Below are positions 9,291-20,936 of a DNA stretch of 37,205 nt, piece by piece. Origin of the DNA: Zygnema cylindricum (Eukaryota > Streptophyta > Zygnematophyceae > Zygnematales > Zygnemataceae); NCBI GenBank assembly GCA_037447655.1, contig JBBHKE010002748.1:166607-203811 (forward strand). The letters run 5' to 3'. Position 1 is the first letter of the stretch. Every line of letters starts with the position of its first letter. The notes below the pieces were generated by a model, which saw only the letters and a list, made by a program, of their open reading frames with translations, had not been told where the DNA came from and ran no database searches. The translations under genes and the position numbers were made by a program.

Positions 9291-12200
9291 CTGAAAATCC
9301 CCCTCCATTCGTTTAAGTTTTATTTAAATTTTCGAAGTCTCCCTTGTTTCAAAAAACGACCAGTTCTCGTACGTAAACATTTCCTAGAACGTCTCTCAAA
9401 GCTTTAAAATTTTAAGGGGTTTCAAGACAAGGCCAAGCACGATCATACCAAAGCCTAAAGGGAGCCTTTGGAAAACCCAAAAAAAACCTAATGTTAATAC
9501 CCCAGAAAATCCTAAAATATTTCCAATCAGGGTAATCTCTGACACAAAAATCACATAATAGAGTAACAGGGATGGAAACTTTTTTTTGAAAAAAAAGAAA
9601 GAAAGATGAAAAAGAAGATGCAGAAGCACCAATCGAGCCATGTTTTACAATTTAAATAGTATATTTCAAGAATTCATGTCAAAAAAATTTCCTAACCATA
9701 GGTTTAGTGTGCAAAAACAATTGGAAATACTATATACTGTTTCCCCGTTGCTACACATACTAAACAGATTTTTGCGTATAGTACGCGTACTGTACGGGAG
9801 AACGGGAAAACAATAAATAGTGTTTCCAATTGATTTCACATATTAAACCTATGTCCCTCTCTTGCATAAAAACCATACTAGCCTAAAAATCCTAAAACAT
9901 TTCCAATCAGTGAAAAATATGACGCAATTACATATAATGCAAAAGGGAATGAACCTTATTCTGAGAAAAAGAAAGATGGAGAAAGTAAGATGCAGAAGCG
10001 CCTGTAAAGACCTGTTTTACATTTTGAAGCAGTATAATTCAAGAATTCGTGCCAATATAATATCTTAACTGTACCATACCTGATGCGTTATTGAATCATC
10101 ATTTTCGGGAAATGGGGCTCCCTCGCCGTCCCATGAAGCAATCCCACCAAAAGACCGAATAACGAATAGCAAAGCCTCCCGAGGAATCTGGAAATAAAGA
10201 GAGCCCACTTTTTTAGTCAACAACTATAACGATGCCCACGTTTTGAGGAAAAAACAAAATGATTCAGTGAGACATACAGCGTGTATTAGTCCTATACATG
10301 TCAATCTCAATCGAATATAATCCAATATCAGTTAAAGATTGTGCCAGTACGCACCCATCTCCAAAATATTCTACACTGTATCCTTACAAGATGAAAACAA
10401 TTTCAAAAACTGTGAACACCCATCATCCACGGTTTGGACATACTTCTACAGAGGGAAAATGCGGACACAGTACACATTTTTAGTTCGAAGATTCATAAGC
10501 AGAATGGGAATTAAACTAATAAAAATATGACCAAATACGTAACGTGGCCAGAATTTTTCGCACTTTAACATGATGGTTCTGTAACCAGCTCATTTTAATG
10601 TGGGCTGGGTGGGAAAGTTTCTTATGTATTATCATTGCTAATCCACATTGACGTACTCATGATTTGTGTGCAATCCACACTAAATCATGGATTACGCTGA
10701 AGATACTGTGTTGGTTCACTTTAGAAGACCGCAGTGTGAATGGCGTACAGTTTTCATGAAAGTCCAAATGGATGCAGTTAAACTTGGTTTACATTAGTGA
10801 GAGGAACATACCAATCACGGGAAAAGTTGTACCGCTTCCATGTAAACCCAAAAGCTTGTGCGGCCACTACGAATGGATAGTTTCAGTGTACCACTTTGTT
10901 GTAAGCTCAGAGGTTTGTAATAGACTTTGTTCATAATACAGTGTAGTTCATATGGACGACAATGAATGGTCTTGCGTTTACAAGTAAGCACAAAAAAATG
11001 CAAGCAGACTTAGTTCATTAAGTTGTGGGCCATAGGAACAGTACTGGAAGTTGTTCTGTGTTCATGTAAGCCCAAAGATGTGAATGATGGTTTAAAGTGT
11101 CCCGTTTCGCTATATGCCCAAAGACAAGTAGTCAAAACTATGCAAATAGTCTTGCTGCATACAGTTCAGGCTAAAATAATTTCAAGCGCGCACAAATACA
11201 ATGAATTAGGCCATGCTTATCATGCTTATGTATATCGCAGATCATATAACGGATAGTGAAAGGCATACTGTTTCACTGCAAAGTAACCGTGCAGTATATC
11301 AATGGTCAGTCAGACCCAAATCATCTGATAACCCACATGCCTATTTTTTCAATTGGGGCAGGTGTCGGATACAATCAGATGGTGCCCATGACTTGTTTGT
11401 AGGTGATGATACATAGAATGTGTATTTCAAAATACAGAGCACAACGTCTGTGTTACAGGTAAATGTATTTTTTGCCGCTTGTAGAAACAGCGTGAGTACA
11501 TTCTAGACATGTGAAATGTAAATTACGGCCAATGAGCAGAAGTGCGTGCGCACACTGAATCGTTATTAACGTCAATAACACTAATTGGGTGCCGGTTTTT
11601 TCGCCCTCTGACCACCAAATAGTGTCAATGATCCTAAATGTTTTATTCTAAAGGCTAAATATTTAAGTGGTTCCGAAACAGCCACAATGTCGGCCACAAC
11701 ATTTGGTACTGAATTAGAATTAATAACAGTGATATAAATCCCACACTAATAGCTTCTTCACTCTAATAACAATTCACTGTGTACTTTGAATACATACCCA
11801 CCCTTAAGAGACCTTTGACTTACTCAAACCTTCGACTGAAATGTGCTAAAGAATATGTAAACATACAGATAACCTTTATCGAGGTAGTGTGTATTGCAAT
11901 GAATTAACAACATGGATGATAACAACATATCAGATCAATACATCGGTTATTAGTACCCCTGAAACAAGTTCAAATGGGTCACCGATCCAAGGGCTCCGAC
12001 ATACAACACTAAGAAATAGACTTACTTCATATGGTATTTGCTGTGAATACTGTTTTCCACGTCAGCCCAAAGATATGCAAAACTTGCCCGGGCTTCGACA
12101 TACAAAACTAAACAAAATCAACATAACCCTTATAAATAGGCTTAACACATACAGTAAATGCTGTGAATACTGTTTCCATATCAGCCCAAAGATATGCAGA

Positions 12201-15200
12201 ACTTGCCCGGGGGGAGGCCGCACACCTCACGCGCCAAAAAGAACACGAGACCTTTGAAGACTTGCCGACACTTTCTCGTTTCCTCGTCATCAACCTCTCC
12301 CTCCTCCAAATTGTCCGACCTCCCAACATCGCTAAGCCCCTCAGTGTCCATGGCCTCTCCTTCTCCTCCTTTCTGACTGGCTGCCTGCATGGCTGACAAT
12401 CTGCTTTGAAGGGACGCCAGTCTCACAGCCGTATCGGCATAAACAAGCTCCTTATGTTCCTCTTGTCTTTTCTTCTCCTCCTCTTGCTCTTCGCCTGTCT
12501 TTTCAGCCGGCTTTTCAGACTTGTTATCTGAATTCCCATCCTCTTTCGGGACTCCCTCTATCGCCATAGATGTCCCGTCTGACTTAGCTTTCGCAGCCAA
12601 ATCTTTCATTATAGCATATAAATCTGCAGTTATCCTCTCACCACAATTCTCAATCAGACACCAAGAGAGTCATCTTCCCCCTAACCAAGAGACCCTTTCT
12701 AACAGCTTCTTTTATAATCCCATTAGTCTACATATGAACTAAACGTGGTTGACTTTAAATCAAGGCCAAAAATTGTCAAGGTCAATTTTTCTTTATCTTA
12801 ATTTGTTCGCATAGGCTAAGACAGTATTTTCTTCCTAAGGATAATCCAGAGAAAAGAAAAGTCAACACTTCCTGTAGAGGAATCAAAATAGCAGTTACAA
12901 AAAGAAAAACCGAAAGAAAAACCAAAAGTAAAACGAAAAGAAAAAGTCTCAAGCCCACCTGCTGCAGCTGCTTCGAGGCGAGAATCGAGAATTGGAGGAT
13001 ATGCCAAGCCCAACTCATGGTACAGCTTAAAATTAGTGAAGCTAAGCAAAGTCTGCAAATACAATTTCCCCATCACAAAGTTTGCAAAGAAAGTAAGTTT
13101 AACTCTCTTAGACAGTACCGATCTAACAAAATCTGATGGAATTTCACTTTCAAATAAACATTCTTCTACCAGAGAAAAAGTTACAGCAGAGTAAAAACTA
13201 ATGTGTGCAAAGGTTTGGCACGTGAACTCTCTTAATTAGTACCCTAGAAAAAGAAAACTTGGTAAAATTTTGCTTTCAAATAAACATTCTTCTAGCTGTC
13301 ATGTAGGTCGTCATTTACAAAAAAAAATCTTCATGACAAAACAACAAAAACTGATGATGAAAAATCCCAAAAGTATAACGAACATCTGGTACAAAAACTG
13401 ACGATGAAACAAGAAAAATTCCCAAAAGTATGACAAAAAAAGGCATTTTTCTCTTTGAACAAGGGGAGAATCCACTTTTTATTTCTATTTTCAGAAGGCT
13501 ATAAAAGTTGTATGACAATTGGAAAAATTTGCCCAAGTTTCAGTTGGAAAAAAAAAAAAAAACGGTGGAAAAGAGCTGTAAGTCCGGGACAAAACAACAA
13601 CTCTAATCCAATCCATGATAGTATCCCAACAGTCTCTGGTTCTCTCTCTCTCCCTCTCTCTCCTCCTAGTATTCTAGCGCTCAAACACATAAAGTATGCC
13701 ACTTCGTCCTTCCCGACTCTTCCAACTTATCCAGCAACATAAAAAACTGCAGATATCCCTTTCAAAAAATTCAAAAACGTAAGAAACTGGAAAATACCCA
13801 CCTCGTAAAATTCAAGAAAGGTGAGCATCACTCTGAAGTCCACATCCGGGGGAATAATTTGACTTAGAGGGTGTGGGACAAGCCACGTGACTTTTTGCGC
13901 CCATACTTCTGCCTGCGTCCCTCCCCCCCACCCACTTCAATTTTGTCAGACAGTTCTTTTAAGTTTTTTACGTTTTCTAAAGTTCTTTTAGAGTCTTAAG
14001 AATAAAAAGTCCAGAATACGCAGCAGATAAATGTCGGTCAAATAAAGTCACGAAAAGTCTTAAACTCATACATAAATAAAGATTGGAGTCAAAATTCTTT
14101 TGGCTCTTCCTTTTCTTATCCACCAAAAAAGGAAGTTTTTAAGAAAAAGTTTAAAGGGCGGGGAATGATACAGAAGTAGGGAGGATTAGGGAGAGGCGGG
14201 AGGAGAGAAAGGGAGTAGGGAGAGGCGGGGGGGGCGAGTGGTAGAGAGTGACAGGGATGGAAGGTGTGAGAGTGTGAGAGAAGTGAGGGGCAAAGAGATA
14301 AGAGTGATGCAGGCAAGTAAAATAGGAGAGAAGAGAGAGAGGGGTCGCAGGGCGAGAGGAAGAGAGACAGATCGAGGGGGGATTTTCAACTACCAAGAGC
14401 TTCGAGCAACAAAGTAGTTAAATACAATATGAATCGCTACTAGCGTTAATAACATTACTACGGTGCCGGTTTTTTTGCCTCTGAACATAAACTAGCGTTA
14501 ACATTGTTTTTCTCTTAATGCTAATTTGGTAAGCAGTTGAAATTCACCCACGTCTCCCAAATCTAAACAAGTAAAACAAGAAATAATAACACTAAAAAAA
14601 GCCACAAGCTATATATTTATATATTTCTTAACACTAATCGCAATTCACAGTGTAGCCTCAAAAAAAAAGAGTAGGGCTCAAATTGCTCACTTGGTAGTAT
14701 GTTCCCTTAACTGAAATAAAAACTTTTCGAAGACTATGAGTACGGCTCACATAAGCTTGCCATTCCAAACTCAACCTGCAATGTTTACCACCGAAAAAAT
14801 GGGAGACTCGGCGTTATTTCCAAGGGAAGGCCACCAATGTTTAAACTCTCTTTCCTCACCCCCCACCTCTCCCTCCACCCCAGCATCATAACCAAAAGTG
14901 TTCAAGCATGTTAAAAAGGTTTCGACTGAGCTCTTGCCTTCAGGCTTTGACCTCAATTTACACTACGCTGTTTCTCAAACACTATACTCCCCAATATAAT
15001 TTGAAATTTTTAAATTGTAAAATTATGAAAATGATGTAGCATGTTCCATATGACCACTTTTTTCCCGATTTGAATTAGAGCAGATTATCAATTTTCAGGG
15101 CATCTGTGGTTTACTTCATTTTTGAAGATTTGAATACCATTCCAAACAATAGATGATGAGCCCCAGTGGGAGAACGAGAGAGAGAAAAAAAAAAGAGAGA

Positions 15201-18200
15201 GAGACTTCCCAGTGTGGTAACTTACTTCAAGTTTAAATTACTTTGTTGTTTGCTGAATCTTTGAAGGTATGGTATGACATGATATGATTTGGTATAATAT
15301 GTGGTCACTATATCATTATTAGCGTCAACCACACTGTATTGGTGCCCCTAAATTTTACCCCCCGGACCTAAAATTGTACCAATGACACTAATTGTTTTTT
15401 TCTAAATCAATAAATCTTTAAACGGTTCAAAACCAGCCACGTCATTTGGAACTAAATTAGAGTTATTAACACAAATATAAACTCCAAGCTAATAGTTTCT
15501 TGACTTTATAAATTACAGTTAATAACACTAATATAAACCCCACGCACATTAATTTATTGACTCTAATAACGACTCACGGTGTAATATACAAGGATTCTGC
15601 CAATATGGAGCGCAAACCTGAGGTCAAAGTTAGATAAGGACTCAAAAGGAAAAGAGAGAGAGAGCTCAGTGGAAGGATTTTTAAAGATGCTTCCTTCTCT
15701 TAAACAGGGCTAAGCATAATACCTATTTTTTTCACAAATTGGAGAAATTTTGCCTCAAGGAGGAAGTGAAAAGAGCACTCATTTCTCTTCATTGGTCCAC
15801 ACAGGGAAATATCGATTTTGTGAAAAAAAAATAGGTACATGGATTTTGCCATAAACTGTTTGGATATATGGGATAGCTATGCTGCCAAATTTGTATTTGG
15901 AGCTCTATGAAGGAACTGAATTATATACGGTTCAAAAAGGAATATTATGCTCCACTTCCTTTTTAGAACATGTCTATCAAACGCACAAACCCCAAATCTC
16001 AGGTTAAAATAGAGTGACTGGTACAACCGTGAACCGCTATTAGCGTTAATAACACATATTTGATGCCAGTATTTTTTGCCCACTGAAACATAAAATAGCG
16101 TTAACAACAATTTTTTTTATTTCTTAACACTAAGTTGAGAGCGATTGAAAATTGCCCACCGACCTAAATCCTATGCCCTAGGTTGTCCAAGGTTTTCGTT
16201 CAGACCTAAATTACAATTACGAACACCAGAATGTGTTGAACGTAGCCCTTTGTTAGAAGCTTGTCTTGCTTTCAGTCTTCTCTGTTTTTTTATTAACGTA
16301 CACTAGGATTCTAGTTTACGTTATTTAGTTAGCTTTCTTATTCTAGTTTACGTTATTAGTCAGTTTTTTCTTTTCTGTTCTTTTCGCTTAGCGTCCAGCT
16401 TAGCATCTGGTGACAGATCCGATCCTACGCTGTCCACCGCCAAACTAGAGATCTTCTCTCTTGCCCTTTCGGCAATATGTGTCAGGTGACCTTTCAGAGT
16501 CACCTACGGTCTCTAGAGAAGTCACCTCGTGACATTCTCTGCTCTATTTAAGATCTCAATCCTTTGTACTTTTTAATCAATCAGAAATTATTTTATTTTT
16601 CTTTATCTTGTCTTTTTCATTTTTCTTCCTTCCTACTTTGTCCGCTGCCATGTCATCTACTGCAATAACTTCATATTATATATTTCTTAACACTAACAAT
16701 AATTCATGGTGTACTTATCTTCTCGCTTGTGAACACAATCTGCCAAAATTTTACACTAAATTAAACACGGTTCAATATGGAATATTATGCTTCACTTCTT
16801 TGTGTTCAATCCATATATATCAAAAGAACAAACCCCAAATCTCCGGCTCAAATGCAACAGTAATTTTAGGGTACACCGGCTATCGTTATTAGCGTCACTG
16901 ACAATTAAATGGTGCCTCTAACTTTACCCTCAAACTGTAAAAAATGTTAATGACACTGATTGTTTTTTTTCTTACCGCCAATTCTTTAAACGGTTCAAAA
17001 CCAGCCACGTCATTCCGAACTGGATAAGAAGTAATAACTCTAATATAAACCCACACTAATAATTTATCTACTCTAATAACGATTGACGGTGTACCTTCTA
17101 GGCTTGCGAACACAATCTGCCGAAATTTTACACTGAATTAAACGCGCTTTACACTGAATTAAACGCGGTTTAATATGGAATATTATGTTCCACTTCTTTG
17201 TGCTCAATTCATATCTATCAAAAGAACAAACAACAAATCCGAAAGACACCAATGGTAGGTACCTACCTTCTGGCCTTGTGAACACGGTCTGCAGGAATTT
17301 TATGGGAAGAGTCAGCCGGTAATGTGGCGAAGAGGTGAACCAAAGTAAGTCCATCGTCTAAATCACGAAGCGCATCGATAAATGATGGATATCTGCAAAT
17401 ATTGACAGTTTTTTAGAGGTAGGACAATTAGATAGCTAATCAACGACTTGTTAAATCAAAAGGCACAATAATTAGTGATCTTAGTATCGATATAGAATAT
17501 CGGACAACAACAAAAAAACACCCAAGGACAACTGAAAAATGTAAAGAAAATGTCCCATACCCACGGTTAAATACATTTTAAAATGCGGCGAAATAAGGTT
17601 TTACTTGGATGACAAAAAATATGCATTGGGATATTTTCTGCATAAAAACAAAAAGTCGTCGCATGGTTTATTGAACACCTAAACACCACTTTCCTTTCAC
17701 CAAAACACCCCTTTTATTTACCTTTGTTGCTAAAAAATCCTTAAAGTACCCTAGAAATCCTTAAAAACGTGAAAACCTTAAAACAACGTAGGAAACCAGC
17801 CAGTTATTCACCTTTCTTTCACCAAATGGTCGAGATTGTATTCGGGAGGATTGTTCTTTAATCGCTCCAATAACGCCTTGTCAAGTTTGGCTCTCGCCTT
17901 TTTCACTTTCTTTTGGTGGACCTTCAAATCCCTGAATAAAAAAAGGAATCAAAAAAAAGTCATGCAAAATCATTCATTCATTATTTAAACAGCAAAGGCC
18001 TGCTTCACCCTTTTCTCTCTTCTCTCCCTTTCCTCTTTTATTCTCTCTCCCTTTCCTGTTTTAATCCCTCCCTCTCTTCCTCCCTCCCTAACTACCTCCT
18101 TCCCCTCTCTCCCTCCCTTTTCTCCTCTCACTCTCTCCCCCTCTCCCCCCTAACGCCTCCTGTCCCTCTAAAAGAAGCATATTCGGGAAACCTAAGGGGG

Positions 18201-19995
18201 TTTTGTACCTACATTAAACCCTAACATTACTATTCAAAGAGCAGTGGAGATTTCCCAAACCCGATTAAAACCCAATTTAAACCCGCTAAAACCCCATTAA
18301 AACCCAATTTAAACCCGCTAAAACCCCATTAAAACCTTGTTAGAACCCCATCAAAACTCCATTAGCACCCTATTAAAACCGTGTTTAAATAGTGTTTAAA
18401 TCGTGATAAAAAACGGGTCTAAGCCGCATTTAAACCCCGTAACAAACCCGGTAAAACCCTGATAAAACTCCAATCAAACCCCATCAAAATTCTGATAAAC
18501 TCCAATGAATTCCTCTTACAAATCCCGGGAAAACCCCAAAGCCGGGTACCCCCCAGGGAACCCCGTTAAAAGGCCGTTTTAATTGTTACCTTCCTTTGAA
18601 GAGAAGGGGCTCGTGAGCAAGAAAGTTGATATCCTTGATGTGGTAGTAGGTTTTGTTGTGACCGTGGACTTTCTTCTTCGGCTCACGAGGATGGACGCCT
18701 TTCAGAATGCACAGCCGCCTGAGAGAGAGGATAAATCGAGACGTGCGTGTGAGATCATCAGATCAGTCGGAGAGAGAGAGAGAGAGCAGATCGAACGCAG
18801 ATCGATCAGAGAGAGAAATAGAAACAAGAGAGAGAGAGACTTTACACCAGTTGTAAAAACTCACACTCCTTGCCTTGTGTGTATATTATTCAAAACTAAA
18901 AAAAAAAAAACCAAAAAACCAATGGGATACCACCATTTCCAAAAAAAAATCACGTTAACAACTTGTTACCGCAATAACGTTTAATATGGATGTCAATTTT
19001 TCCGCGCTATAACTCTAAACCCCTTAAAAAGACCAAAAACGTAGAAAAAAAATGATAACGTGATACGTAAAAAACACGTAAAGCCCTGAATAACCCCAAA
19101 AAAATACTAAAATTCCTAGAATTATACTAAAACAAACCCTAAAAAGCCCTGTAAAAATCAGCAGCACTTTGTGATCCAAAAAAAAGGAAAAAAAATCAGC
19201 CCAGATAAAAAACAGAGAAAATAAAATAAAAATTATAATTTACGATTATCACAGTTTCCCACGAACCCTAGAAAGCTCAAAAAAAGACTCCCAATTTAGA
19301 TGTTGAAGTATCGGAAATTATTGGATTACCTCTTCATTTTAGAAGTAAATTTTTCAACTACAATATTTTTTTTTTTTTTAGGGCAAAAAATGTTTTTTAT
19401 TGTGGCCTTTTTGAAAAATCACCGAATTTAATATGGACAAAATAAATTAATAATTAAAATTCATATTATTGTGTGGATAAAATAAAGTGAAAAATAAAAT
19501 AGTGTGGTTATCGCATCAAGTGGACAATTTAGAGTTATCATTCAAACTGTTGACAAGTGTTTTTTGTAGATTGGAAACAAGGGAGAGGGAGAGTGGGAGG
19601 GTGCGAGAGAGAGAGAGAGCAAGAGAGAGAAAGAGAGAGAGAGGGAGAGAGTGAGCGAGAGAGAGATAGAGAGAGCTAGAGAGCGAGGTAGAGAGGAAGA
19701 AAGAGAGAGAGAGGTAGAGAGATAGAGAGTGAGAGAGAGAGAGAGAGAGGTTGAAAAAGTGTGTGAGAGAGAAGGGGAGGGGGGAGAGAGAGAGAGAGGG
19801 AAGGCAGGAGTTGACCTAAATTCTGGCAGTTTGATTTGTAGGCGGTTGAGGGCCTGATTTCTTGTGATGTACTTCACCACACTGCCCTCCTTCCCCTGGT
19901 AAAATAATGTCAAAAAATCACACACAAAAAAAGTAAGAAAATACAAAAAAAAAATGTCAAAAAAAAAAAAAAACAAAAAAAAAAAAAAAAAAAAA

Positions 19996-20076
<81 letters not shown>

Positions 20077-20867
20077 AAAACAAAAAAAAAAAAATCTCAA
20101 AAAAACCAAAAAAAGACAATCAAAAACAGAAAAAAAAAACAAACAATGAAAAGATCATTACTTTCATTGATTTTTTTGAAGTTTTTCCTCTGCTGTGATG
20201 TTTCTCTCCACAAAATCATTAGTGTCCATATAAATATAAATTTTTATTATAATATTATATAAACATGTATATATATATACTATTAATGTCCTTCATAATA
20301 AAATTGCTTCATTTAACGGTCATAATTCACTCAAATTAATTTAGTATAAATAATTTTAAGATTGATAACACTAACAATTCAAAAAGCAGAAAAAAAAACC
20401 AAAAAAAAAGACGAAAAATTGCTTTGATTGACTTTATAACGATTTCTCTGGTGCCATGTTCAACTTACGTAATTCAGTGTAGGTGTTTGTTAATATTTTT
20501 CAGTGCTATAGAGAGTTAACGATAATAATTTTCTAACCCTAATAGGTAAAGACGTAAGGTGTACCATTTCCGGGAAAAAGAATGAAGACAGCAATGACAG
20601 TCAAAATTCATATATTGTTAAAACCTTAAACCCTAATACCCTAAAAACCCCTAAATATAGCAGCTAAAATGGCAGCTAGTTTACGAACCAATTCAAATTC
20701 TGTAGGAAAATCATTTCTGCTATAAGAAAAAAAAAAAAAACGAATAAAAAAACAAATACAAATGTGACAAAAAAAACATATTCTATCGTTGGCATGGATT
20801 AAAAACATACATACGGGGAGAGAGGGAGAGGGAGAGGGAGGGGGAGAGAGGGAGAGGGAGAGGGAGG

Positions 20868-20936
<69 letters not shown>

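Larger units (their letters stand above)
10031..17132. repeat. Segmental duplication, copy B (contains intact PES exons 6-10)
   Basis: This block matches copy A at 1-4887 in the same orientation. It keeps open Pescadillo exons and extra insertions absent from copy A. Its far end is marked by an exon 5 tail fragment at 17094-17132, matching the fragment at 4848-4887. Confidence 0.85.

Noticed and set aside
8395-9308. Several overlapping open frames on both strands between the N gap and exon 11
   Set aside because: They arise from the mirror segment and A-rich intron sequence. Only the 9169-9290 part of one of them is a real exon.
18242-18520. Possible interstitial telomere array
   Set aside because: The AAACCC words do not form a regular 7-base telomere repeat; the period is 32 bp.
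19542-20262. Lys-rich and Phe-rich frames over the poly(A) tract and a Ser/Leu-rich frame over the GA tract
   Set aside because: Translations of simple repeats. Only 19816-19895 on the minus strand is a real exon.
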